A stretch of DNA of 64,000 nt, taken from Cryptomeria japonica (Eukaryota > Streptophyta > Pinopsida > Cupressales > Cupressaceae). The translations under genes and the position numbers were made by a program. The stretch lies in contig NC_081406.1 of assembly GCF_030272615.1 (NCBI RefSeq), positions 462,606,072 to 462,670,071 on the forward strand, given 5' to 3'. Below are positions 1 to 9,917 of the stretch, one piece after another (the stretch's first letter is position 1; every line of letters begins with the position of its first letter). The notes under the pieces are model-generated. The model was not told the DNA's origin. It searched no databases and saw only the letters and a program-made list of their open reading frames with translations.

Positions 1-634
1 ACAAATGTACATAATTGTGCCCATGTCCCCTGCCTCTAAAGTGTATCGTTCGTGTAACTATAAGATGCTCATATGCCCATACCTGCAATAATGTCACTCC
101 ACACCCCAATCCCACCGATCCGTGATACACAAACTGATGCAACTTATAACACAAGTGTGACAGTAGACATGACCCCCATGCAAAACTGGTCTGCTCAGTC
201 ACCAATGTCTCCAGAGTCCTCACCCATCCCACAACCAACCCTCGTGTCACCCTGTCCATATAGAAAAACCCACTGATAACTCTTGCGAGCACCACCGGTA
301 GAGCCAATCCTATAGCTATCATTGTATCCTAGGCCATATGTCATGCCCTCATTTCTAGTCCTGGATCCTAGAACACTCATCTCAATGCTTTCCTATCTCC
401 CTCTCGATCATAGGAAACCAACTCCCCATCAATCGGTATCTGTAGTATCTTATACATATCCTCTAACGTGATTGTCATCTCACCCATCGGAAAATGAAAC
501 GTGCATGTCTCCGAGTGCCATCTCTTAGTTAATGTAGTCAACAAACCCATGTTTGCTTGAAACTCAGGCATATACATAATATATTGCAATCTCATGGCCT
601 CAACTATGACTCTATCCTCCACTGTCAACTCTGG
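1..634 (-). pseudogene. Plant mobile domain (PMD) gene relic of element A, running off the left edge
   Basis: The minus strand reads as a PMD (aminotransferase-like plant mobile domain, PF10536 type) in two frames. Positions 628-377 give the N-terminal half, with the family signature RWHSETCTFHFPMGEMTITL followed by a LEDMYKILQIPIDGE-like segment. After a frameshift near 380, positions about 330-30 give the second half, with VVGWVRTLE, an AWGS block and GCGVTLLQVWAYEHL. The same order is found in the fuller copy at 40956-42794, which has SCGVTLLQVWAFEHI at the matching place. PMD proteins occur as host genes (the MAIN/MAIL1 family) and inside plant transposons. This copy lies antisense to an LTR element whose 3' LTR starts at 1930, so I read it as transposon cargo. 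The domain call is secure; the gene is broken and partial. Confidence 0.85.
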
Positions 635-719
635 TCATAATCCCTGAGTCAAAGGATATCTCTACCATGAATTGAGCATTGGTAGGTCCTCTTGTAGCCA
701 ATCAAATCAACTATGTCAA

Positions 720-1210
720 TCCTAGTAGTACTCCCTGTTCATCACAAAGTGCTGCTTTTTTATCCTAATGCTTATATTTATCATACGGAACTCTATCTTA
801 GTAGTACTCCCAGTTCATCACAAAGTGTTGCTTTTATCTTATCTTTTAGGGCGCCTACTTGAGTGCATCCTCTTGAGTATCTTATCCAATTGACAATGTA
901 TGTTTTATCATAGAATTGTCAATTTCAGCCCAATCCAATTGACAACGTATGTTTTATCACATAATTTTCAATTTATTTGGTACACCCTGTTCATCACAAA
1001 GTGCCTTGCTCTATCCTATCTTAGGGCCTCTTCTTGAGTGTATCTTCTTGAGTAGTTTCTTGATTGACAACATATGTTCTATCACACAATTTTCAATCCT
1101 ATCCCTATCTATTGTCCTAGTCTTCCCTAGAGGACCTATTTGAGTGTATCCTCTCAGCAGCTTATCCAATCGACAATGTATGTTTATCACATAACTGTCG
1201 ATTTGACCTT
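720..1210. repeat. Imperfect tandem repeats with palindromic core
   Basis: Two interleaved motifs recur. One begins gttcatcacaaagtg (near 735, 810 and 985). The other is a 36-40 bp unit of the form ttgacaaygtatgttttatcaca followed by an inverted copy of its start (888-924, 937-973, about 1061-1097, 1168-1205). The first unit has a perfect 10-bp inverted repeat (AATTGACAAT at 888-897 and its complement at 915-924). No protein is suggested here. Confidence 0.7.
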
Positions 1211-1826
1211 AAAGGTGTAAACATGCTTTAAACTTACACAAATGTGCCTTCCTTGCACATACATGCCTGAAACACACAAACGTGTCTCTATCTTTCATAA
1301 GCCTGCCTTCTCAATATAGACACGCTTGCATGTGGCACAAATGCCTTTGAAATCATAGACGCATTTAAACTAGACACAGACATGCCTATCCTTCCTAGAT
1401 GCACTTGGCACCAACACAAACACACCTTAACTTTTTTCCCTCCACTTGGCATTTTATATCCCTACCTAACATGCATTTATGATAACAATTAATATACCAA
1501 CATAAAAGGAGGTTTTGTGGTGCTCACCAACTCTCTTGCATATGTTGGTCTCTGATATCGGTGAACATGGTCGAATCAATGTACCAATGTCATCATTGCT
1601 GACTTCTCTCTCCTCTCTCTGCACTCTGCTCTCTAAGGTGTGTGGATGACAATGAGGATGTTTTCCCTTGTGGTCTATCTTATAGACTACCCTATCCCTA
1701 GTCTCCTGAGTCAGTCTTCTTTATCCCATGACTCTGTCACTCTATCCTATCTTGTCAGTCCTTTCTAGCCTTTCTTTCTTATTGAGAGATTGCCTGCGAT
1801 CTTTTCAAACATTTTCATGCAATCTC

Positions 1827-1929
1827 TTGAGGGGGAATATCATTCCCATAATGGGGCAACTTTGTATCAGTTTATCTTAACTTCTTTGAGTCAACACGAC
1901 AAGCTACATTGTCTCAAAGAGGGGCAAGA
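1827..1929 (+). promoter_or_regulatory. Polypurine tract pair upstream of the 3' LTR of element A
   Basis: TTGAGGGGGAATAT at 1827-1840 and AAAGAGGGGCAAGA at 1916-1929. The second directly abuts the LTR start, as expected for the primer of plus-strand DNA synthesis. The first sits about 90 bp upstream and recurs at the same relative place in elements B and C. Confidence 0.65.
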
Positions 1930-4341
1930 TGTAGATACCTAAAATTGTCTTGTTTAATTAAATAAATATATTTTTTTTTAATTTAATTATTTAAGCCTAA
2001 TTCTTCTATTAATTAAATAAATCGTTAATTAATTCATTCATTCATTAATCCTCTTCTAAGTATTTCCTCATTTAAATAAATACTTTTATATATTTAAATT
2101 GTCCTTTTCCCAAATTAAATAAATACTTATTTATCTAATCGGTCCCATTTCCTCTACTAATTAAATAAATCTTTATTTATTTAATTAATTCATTATCCTT
2201 TTCTACCCATGACAGATGTCATTCATCTCTTAATTCCTACACTACCTACCCCTTTATCATTTTATTATTTCCTCTACCTACCCTCTAATCCTAGCCAACC
2301 ATTTATCTTTACACCTCTTAATCTTATCCCTCCATTTCTTATAGTGTCTTCTATATATGAGGATGCTTCTTTCATTATGAACCCTAATCATTCGAATTAA
2401 CTAATGAACATTCTAATCGATCTTATGCAATCAAGCCTTTTTGCTATCAAACTATCAACCACATTTTCGTTCTCTATTGAGCTCTTAAGAACACCTAAAA
2501 TCTAAGAGAAAATATATCAACCAAGATCAATGGAGATAGGAAGAATGAAGATTCAAACTCTAGTTGACATGTGATGGTATAATCTTTTTGATTTTGTTGA
2601 TTTGCATTGTCTCAGGTAATCTTCATATGTTATGGTGAATCTTTGTTATTGTTAGGCTAGAGTTTTGTGGTTGAATTCATTTAGTCTTTCAATATTGTTG
2701 TTCCATTATCAACTTTTCACCATACACAAATAGAATTAAGGTTGACAAAAAATATTAAGAAGGTTTGAAGAACATTATTGAATGGTTTTCTAAGATTTGC
2801 AAATTTCCTATTCCCTTAATGTTTGAATGATAAAATTTGATGTTGTAGACATTTGATTGGAACTATATTTATATTCTTTCTTGTCATTTCCTTTAAAAAA
2901 ATATATTATTGTTGACATTTTGAAGGGTTCGAGGAACTAGGTGAGGCCCCACAATTCCAATCATTAGATTCAAAGAGTTAAAGTTTAATTATTTTTACAT
3001 GAACACACAAATTATACCACATGAATATTTGAAGCTAATTTCATAGTTATTAGTAGACTCACTATCTCTCTAGGACCATTTAGTTAAATTAGTTAGTTGT
3101 TTATAAGCCCATATTGATACATAAGTGTTGTATGAGAGTGGGGGCTAACTTGCCAATATAATGGATATAAATAGGAGCTGAAGATTAGAATTATTCAAGG
3201 GCATAGTCCTTAGAGTTCATGGAAATAATTTAGGTTATTCACATATGCAGATGAGCGCATTTCTATTGTGCATACATTTTATTGTTTGCAGGTTATTAAC
3301 ACAGTAGGACTTGTTCTTGCTGTGATAAGCTGTCCAAATGTTTTTTTGGACAATTTGCAAAGGAAAAATTGACCACAAAGGTTTGTTAAGGTGAAGTCGT
3401 GAGCTCCTGCCTAGCTTTGAAAGGTGTCTGATCATTATACCTAAGGTTTTCAAACATTGTGCCCCATGATATTTCCAAAAGATGGGAAAGTGCCCGATAT
3501 AAAACAAATGAAGGCTAACATGAAAGGGCATGAGAAAATTTCAAGGGAGGACAGTTAGAGTTTGGTTTTTAGTTTTTATATGCTTTATGTCATGAATAGT
3601 TGCAATCAAAGATGCAATTAATGAATATTGGTTTCTTTACTATTGTCTCCAACATGTATTGGATTTATTTATGAAATAGATAATCAAGGATTGTTTGGTT
3701 TGTCCCAGCAAGTCTGGTGTTCATTCTATTTTTGCTTCTCTTTAAGGAAGAGATTAAAATGCTTGAGTAGGATGTTGCGTAATGTCTTTTACATGCAGGA
3801 TCATTAAGTATTATTACAAGAAAAACTAAGCTAATGGGTGTTGATGTGAGGCATTAATACTTAGATTTTACTAATTACAATTCAAACAATTTGGGTGTAA
3901 GGTTGCATATTGAGAGTAGACTATGCTTCCCACTAGATGAAGGCACTAGTTATGTGTTTATTTTTAGATTTTCATTATCATTTTATCTCCAAGTCTCTTT
4001 TATTTTCAGTTCATAGGAGTAGGTGTAGAGTAGAAAACTTATCCCAAGTGTTGAGTGGTAGTTGACAAGCCAGGATTGTAGCCAAATCTCAGTTTCATGC
4101 ACTTTCCTTGGCATATACACATTGGGATATCTACTGAAATCAGTGATGCCTTGAGTGTTGGCAGCTATAAGTTATTTCGGCATTGCTTAGGTATACCTTC
4201 CTTGGTCTTGCAGATCCAAAAGTGTTGGAGATTTCAATTTTGTGACTCAATCTCGTTGCATTGGCCAAATCCATCCTTAAACCTATGGGTGGGAAAGTGG
4301 ATAAATCTCTAGGGTTTGAGGATTTGTTGATTTGGGAACCA
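1930..4341 (+). repeat. LTR block: 3' LTR of element A followed by 5' LTR of element D (boundary unresolved)
   Basis: The block starts with TG directly after a polypurine tract and ends in CA six bases before a tRNA-Arg-type primer site (4348). Two separate TATA boxes lie inside: ctatatatga at 2351-2360 and tataaata at 3166-3173. That suggests two LTRs rather than one long one. I cannot place the border; no target duplication can be tested because A's other LTR is outside the window. No protein-coding gene is seen. The open frames here are short and unlike known families. Confidence 0.5.
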
Positions 4342-4347
4342 AAAAAT

Positions 4348-4365
4348 TGGCGACTCTGTTGGGGA
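4348..4365 (+). other. Primer binding site, tRNA-Arg type (element D)
   Basis: TGGCGACTCTGTTGGGGA closely matches the site used by Ogre/Tat-type Ty3/gypsy elements of plants (complement of a tRNA-Arg 3' end). A similar, weaker string (attggtgactttactaggga) occurs at 4462-4481. Confidence 0.7.
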
Positions 4366-5111
4366 TAAGATAATGAAATGTCTTAAGTCTCCAATAAAAT
4401 ATTATTAATTTATCATTCTAAAGATTCTAGTGGCCTTCCCATTTGAGATGCAACCAACAGATTGGTGACTTTACTAGGGATCAAAGTCATAAATCCATAT
4501 GGGAAGACGCAGCAAAGTGAAGAATCTAAACTTTTGTTTTAGATGTTGAGTGGTTTTCAGCCTGGATGGTCTCTTATAGAAGCATGTTTGAAGAAGTTTT
4601 AGGTAGCTTTGCTGAAGAAAAGAAGACACAAAATGAAAGAAGACCTTGAATAACTTTCAGTTGTTCAAAAGAACATTCCTCGACAAATAGGTGGTGACTC
4701 TCACATTCAAGAACCTCAAGAACAAATCGAAGAGCTTAGATTTGAAGATCTTTTGAGCCAAAGAAATAAGGCATCAACTGCTGCAACTTTTCCAAGTATT
4801 TTCTTTTGAAGTTTTTGTGAAAACCATAATGTATAAAATTCTAAAATGAACCCTTATTTGGTGTTACAACACTGGTAAGAAGGGAAAAATAGTTAGTTTC
4901 CAACTTTCATGCTTCTTTGTCCTAAGTTTCAGTCAATGTTTTATGTTGAAAGATGTGTGTTATGTTGTCATAGGTTCATTTAGAGAGTCCTTAAGTCCTA
5001 TTTTCAGTGATTATTGTATCATCTTTGCTTAAGACTTTGTTTGAAAGGAAAGAGTCATGGCAAAACTGCAATTGTAAATTGTTTTTATGAAGAGTTGTAA
5101 AGTCAAGAAAT

Positions 5112-5720
5112 ATGTATTGTCCTAGTTTTGATCTAGGCATAATGAATAATCAACAACTTGAGAAAGGTCCATCTAGAACGATGTTCATCCCTGAGAGATA
5201 TAGACCTTTAAATTTCACACATTCAGGGATACCCAAATCCCTTTCCCATGGAGCTCAAAGATCAAGTACCCTTGTTTCATGCAAGCAATTATGAGTGAAC
5301 AACCAAGCACATACAGTCATTCAATGAGTTTGTTGAATATTTTTAGATTCATGCTAAAGATGTTGTCATGAAGTATTTTGTGAGCTCTTTGAGAGATAGT
5401 GTGAAGGATTGGTATGAAAGTCTACCCTCGCAAAGTATATCTTCATGGCATGATTTCCAAGGCTATTCTTGAGTTGGTTCGATGATGACAATGAATTCTA
5501 TGGATAACCCTTTGAGTCTCAGAATGTACCAACATATGAGAATGTAGTGTATGCTCAAGAGCAACATGTGTCAAGTGTTGATAATGCTTTTCAATATGTG
5601 AATGTCCCTGCTATGCCTATGTATGTTCCTCAATATTATGAGAATTTTTGTCAACCTTGAGTCACATATGAATGTAGTCCAAGTCTTATGAATCCAGTGG
5701 CATATGTTAGTGTGTAGATG
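5112..5720 (+). pseudogene. Ty3/gypsy gag relic (element D)
   Basis: Positions 5323-5474 translate to a retrotransposon gag core in which VMKYFVSSLRDSVKDWYESL is followed by the conserved LPSQSISSWHDF pattern; a TAG interrupts it at the start. Further on, about 5475-5700, another frame gives a Tyr/Pro/Gln-rich linker (for example YVNVPAMPMYVPQYYENF) typical of the region after the capsid-like domain. Flanking frames are broken. With the primer site at 4348 this places gag at the usual distance, so D is an Ogre/Tat-like Ty3 element truncated on its 3' side. Confidence 0.7.
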
Positions 5721-5758
5721 AATATCAAAAGGTTAGAGGTAAATTAGCACATGCACTA

Positions 5759-6064
5759 TTGTCAAGGTTTTGGAAGGAATTTCAAAGCATTCTCATAAGC
5801 TTTACACTTGAAGATTCAACATGGAATGATTTATTCTTGCAAATTTATGAACCTAATGCTATTCATTGGCCAAAGGAGTTGAAACCAGTTGGTCTAGATC
5901 ATATTATTGGATGGATTGACATGATTGAAGGTTTCAAGTCTAAGATTGCACTTACTAATGAACATCAATTTGCTGACAATGAAAAGATGGAACAAGAAAG
6001 TGATGAGAATATGCAGATTGGTAGTGATGCCCTATTCATAGTTAAAGAAGAAACACATTGTTAA
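5759..6064 (+). pseudogene. Unrecognised reading frame downstream of gag (element D)
   Basis: A 101-codon frame with no family I recognise; it contains EFQSILISFTLEDSTWNDLF and a Glu-rich end. It follows the gag relic in the same orientation and is probably a fragment of the element's internal region. Bases 6065-6340 also read as decayed element sequence without a clear domain, up to the microsatellite. Confidence 0.35.
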
Positions 6065-6346
6065 CCAGAGATAAATATTATTTGTGAATAACAGATAGAT
6101 GAGGAATGCACATCTGAAATGGAATGTCATGATAGCCTAAATATGAATAAATATGACCATCTGGGGGGTCAATTTTTTTTCTTCCAAAGAGTGACTGCGA
6201 TTTTAAGAAGGTTGTTGGAGATTCAATCTCCCATATTGAAACAAACATATGTTCATATGAATCCATTGAGTTTTCAGGTTGCAAGGAAGACATTGAAGCT
6301 AAGGAGGACCATGCTTTGCAAGAGAATGATGCTGGCGGCCTTGATG

Positions 6347-6590
6347 AGGACAACATATACATACATACATACATACATAATACATACATACATACATACA
6401 TACATGCATACATACATACATACATACATACATATACACATACATACATACATACATACATACATACACACACACAGACATATATAGACACACACACACA
6501 CACATTTATATATACATATATATGCATACATACATACATACATACATACATACATACATACATGTATCTATACACACACACACACACATA
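6347..6590. repeat. (ATAC)n microsatellite with (AC)n patches
   Basis: About 240 bp of tetranucleotide repeat with interruptions (6465-6505 and 6570-6590 are ac-rich). Long open frames on both strands here are only translations of the repeat. It forms the left edge of repeat N1. Confidence 0.95.
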
Positions 6591-7198
6591 TTTGAAAGAT
6601 GTTTATAAAGAAACCTTAATTAAGATAATATTTAATTATTTTAATTTTTAAAATCTAATTTAAATTTAACAAAAATGTTTTCGAAAAATAATTATATGTA
6701 GTTTTGAAAATTGATTATAAAGCAAACTTCACATAATATAAAAGAAAAAATGAACTTGCCGAAAAGATAAGATTAATATTTGAAACATACATATATCTAA
6801 GTGTATTCTTAATATTCTAACACTATGTTGCTTCATATTCCAAATAGGTTATATGGATTGTGTTAATTTAAACATAGGCTATTAAATAAAGCACAATAAA
6901 ATCAATGGTTTGAAATTATGCGCGAATACAACAACACACTACTAATTCTACCTAATCCTAACTCTAAATGTAACACTATTGGTAGGAACTTGACGCATTG
7001 AGTCCCTTGTTTCTGTAATGTCATTTAGATGATGCTTCATACATTTCATCTCTTGAATTAAAATAGTTAGAAAAAATTCAAATTTTTTTATTTATGTAAA
7101 GTTGGAAATTCTTTTCTTTATGAAAATGTAAATTATTTTGTTTATGTTTTATTTATGAAACAAGGGACACAATGCATCAAGTTCCTGTCAATAGTGTT
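6591..7198 (+). repeat. Dispersed repeat copy N1, preceded by a microsatellite
   Basis: From gaaagatgttta onward this stretch matches 14005-14603 nearly base for base over about 590 bp, for example the block reading cttcacataatataaaagaa in both. Both copies start directly after an ACAT/ATAC-type microsatellite. There is no coding capacity. Its last 227 bp form an inverted-repeat element listed separately. Confidence 0.8.
6972..7198. mobile_element. MITE-like inverted-repeat element, 227 bp
   Basis: Arms at 6972-7013 and 7157-7198 are 42 bp each and match in inverted orientation at 38 positions. The ends read AACACTATTG...CAATAGTGTT. The middle is A+T-rich and non-coding. The outer CACTA-like word recalls CACTA transposons, but no clear target duplication is visible, so the superfamily is not assigned. 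A second copy with a truncated right arm is at 14396-14603. Confidence 0.65.
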
Positions 7199-7202
7199 GA
7201 GA

Positions 7203-7480
<278 letters not shown>

Positions 7481-7687
7481 GTATTATTAGTTATAAAATC
7501 ATTTAAAATATATTTATTAGTTACAAATGACATTCTATATATTTACATGATATGAGCTAAAGAGTTCTAAATAAATATTTAAAAGATAAAGGTAGTTAAT
7601 ATCATTAGAGCATTGTTAGAATATGTTTATCTGAATATTTTAAAATCCGTATATGTATTCTCAATTTTTAATAGACATAATGAATTT

Positions 7688-8742
7688 CATTGAAGTTAAA
7701 GTTTTGATTAATAAGAAGAACATGTTTTAAGGACCCGAAACCTTTAACAAAGGAGCATATAAAAGTTCATCAATAAGCATCCAGTCCTACTAGGAACAAC
7801 CTACAAAATGACTGGCAAAAAGGCCAGTCAATCGAAAGGACAACAAAAGAAAGGAACGACAAAGCAAAAAAACCAAAGAAAGAACAACACAACTAAAAAG
7901 ACTTAAGGAGATCCATCACCTTATTCACCACCTGGTCATAGTTTGCTACAGTAGCTTTGAGTTCTTCCATGTTCTTTTTTGGCTTCTTCTCCTTCTTTTT
8001 ACCTCTGGTCCTTGTTCTAGGTCCTTGCACTTCTCCCGTGCCTTCAATGTCAGGTTCAATCTCCAGGGAGTCCTTCTCCTCCTCCAGTTTGCTGATGAGG
8101 ATTGTTGTATTACCAGCTAAGGCCTCCAGTATGTTTAAGATTTGTTCTGTAATGATTTTAAGTCATTCTTCAATTTTGTTGACTTTTTTATCAGTTTCCG
8201 CCATTCTTTGATCCATACCATTATCATTAGTTTTTCTCTTAGTCAAGTCTTTCTCCATTTGCTCGAACCTGGGGTTGAAGGAATCTCTGATTTCTTTGGC
8301 TTTGGAAGTAGTTTTTGTCAAATCCTCAACATATTCTACCATAGATTTGGCTCCGCCAATACTGATAGTTTCTAGGATTTGGACTCTGTGGTTAAGCTTC
8401 TTATTATCCTCCACAATTATCTTGTAACTGGTAATTAGCCAATCAATGGTGTCCACAAAACCTTTCAAACCCTTAGGAGGAGGATTTGAGGAGGGTGATT
8501 TCTCACTAGAATTATCTCGATCCTTATTGGAGATGTCACCAACAGTGATTTTATCATCCTTTCCATCGATCCTCTATTCAAAACCTTCCCCAGTGGTCTC
8601 CTCCTCCAAATTCTGGTCGACTTCCAGATTCTTTCTCTGCACTTGTTCCTCTAGCTCCATAACCTTGACTTCCTATTTCTTCTGTTTGTTCCTTGTCTGA
8701 ATTTTGGTTTTCCTATTTCGAGGAGACATTGAAGTTAAAGTT
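7688..8742 (-). mobile_element. Retroposed element P with 16-bp target-site duplication
   Basis: The 16-mer CATTGAAGTTAAAGTT is present perfectly at 7688-7703 and 8727-8742, flanking a 1023-bp unit (7704-8726). In the minus orientation the unit starts at the ATG of a coiled-coil reading frame and ends in a short ttattaatcaaaac tail without a long poly(A). A long perfect duplication of this kind is typical of target-primed retroposition (LINE machinery) rather than of LTR or DNA transposons. It could be a short non-autonomous LINE derivative or a retrocopy. Confidence 0.7.
7893..8729 (-). pseudogene. Coiled-coil protein of element P (unrecognised)
   Basis: From an ATG at 8729-8727 one frame runs 279 codons to TAG at 7893-7895. 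It is interrupted by TAGs near 8673 and 8574 and by a stop just before 8163. It is rich in Lys, Glu and Asp. It has a basic N-terminus, then a Ser/Pro linker (EKSPSSNPPPKGLKGF), then long heptad-like stretches (EDNKKLNHRVQILE; RFEQMEKDLTKRKTNDNGMD) and a basic tail GKKKEKKPKKNMEELKA. The frame keeps phase across the whole unit. The ATG overlaps the target duplication, so the real start may be further in. The composition would suit an ORF1-like nucleic-acid-binding coiled-coil protein, but I do not recognise a family. Confidence 0.5.
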
Positions 8743-9917
8743 AATAGACACATTGAAGTTAGTTGTTAAGGTGGCAGGACCCACAACTGCCAACCTTTCC
8801 TTTTCCATAAGTGTTGGGAAAGAAAAAATAAGGTAGTTCTGAATTATGAATATAGGCTCGAGACATGTAAGGAATAGGATAAGCAATTTAAAATATAAAA
8901 TTTAATGATTGATTTATGGTTTGTAATATCTAAAATGCTATTTATATTAGTGAGAAAAGTTATATTATTTCTAAAATGCTATTTATATTTTTAAATATAG
9001 AGATATTATTAATTTTAAATAAGTATATATTTAAAATATTGATATTAATAATTATGATTAAAAATATAATAATTATTTATTTGGGCGATGTAAATTTTGT
9101 TAATAGGTTTTATGTTTAATGTTAGTATTCTTATATTTGTGTCTCTCTCATTATTATTTAATGTAGTATTAAATAAGTTTAAAGTAATTTAATAATTATT
9201 TATATTATAAAAAAAGAGGTGGATTTTTATGATATTATTATTAAGTAATTTATATTACTAAAAATGATGTAACATAGCGATATAATAACATATAATAGTA
9301 TAATAAAAAATATAGTATTAATAATATGATAACCATATAATACTAATAGCATTAATATAATACAAATAATAAAAAAAAATAATAATATAAATATAAATAT
9401 AAAATTTATATGAACTTTATACAATTGTAACTCCCATAAAAAACACTATCCTTAATAATATTATTATTAGAATTATAATCCCTTATGAATTCAATTATAC
9501 CTTTAACTCTGATTCTCATAATAATAATAGGATATAATAGAATAAAATAATAATAATATAACATAACATAATAACAATGAAAATATATTCCAAAAAAAAA
9601 CAAAAACAATGAAAATATATTAATAATAAAAACATAATAAATTTTAATTATGGTACTTGAATTAGATATTATAGTACATAATTAGGTTCTGATTTGGGCT
9701 AGGGATATGGTTCAATTACAATTCAATTAAAGATTTGCGTATAATAAGGGATATAATTGTAGTTATGGCTAGGATAGGGTTTAATTAGCGTTATGATTAT
9801 ATTTAAATTAGGGTTAAATTAAATAGCTTCAAGTTAGGGTTAGGTTGAGGGATTAATTATACTTATCATAAGAGAACTTCCATGATTGTTTATTTTGTTA
9901 AATAGTAGGAAAGCATC
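8743..9917. other. A+T-rich non-coding stretch
   Basis: Very A+T-rich with ata/aat runs (9000-9650) and degenerate tagggtt words near 9780-9860. I see no gene or element boundary in it, apart from a partial third copy of the P target word at about 8750-8762. Confidence 0.6.

Larger units (their letters stand above)
1..1929 (+). mobile_element. Internal region of LTR element A (3' portion only)
   Basis: The orientation comes from the polypurine tract at 1916-1929 (AAAGAGGGGCAAGA), which is followed at once by an LTR-like start (TGTAGATACC). The 5' part lies outside the window. From left to right it holds the antisense PMD relic, a hairpin-bearing tandem repeat (about 720-1210), a run rich in acaca/gtgcc words (about 1215-1440) and a pyrimidine-rich stretch up to the purine tracts. 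No gag or pol is visible in this part. PMD antisense then PPT then LTR is the same architecture as in elements B and C. Confidence 0.7.

Noticed and set aside
6078-6651. Long Tyr/His/Thr- or Cys/Val/Met-rich open frames on both strands
   Set aside because: They are translations of the ATAC/AC microsatellite in several frames.
9780-9860. Telomere-like tagggtt words
   Set aside because: Only scattered, degenerate single words; no tandem TTTAGGG array, so not an interstitial telomere.
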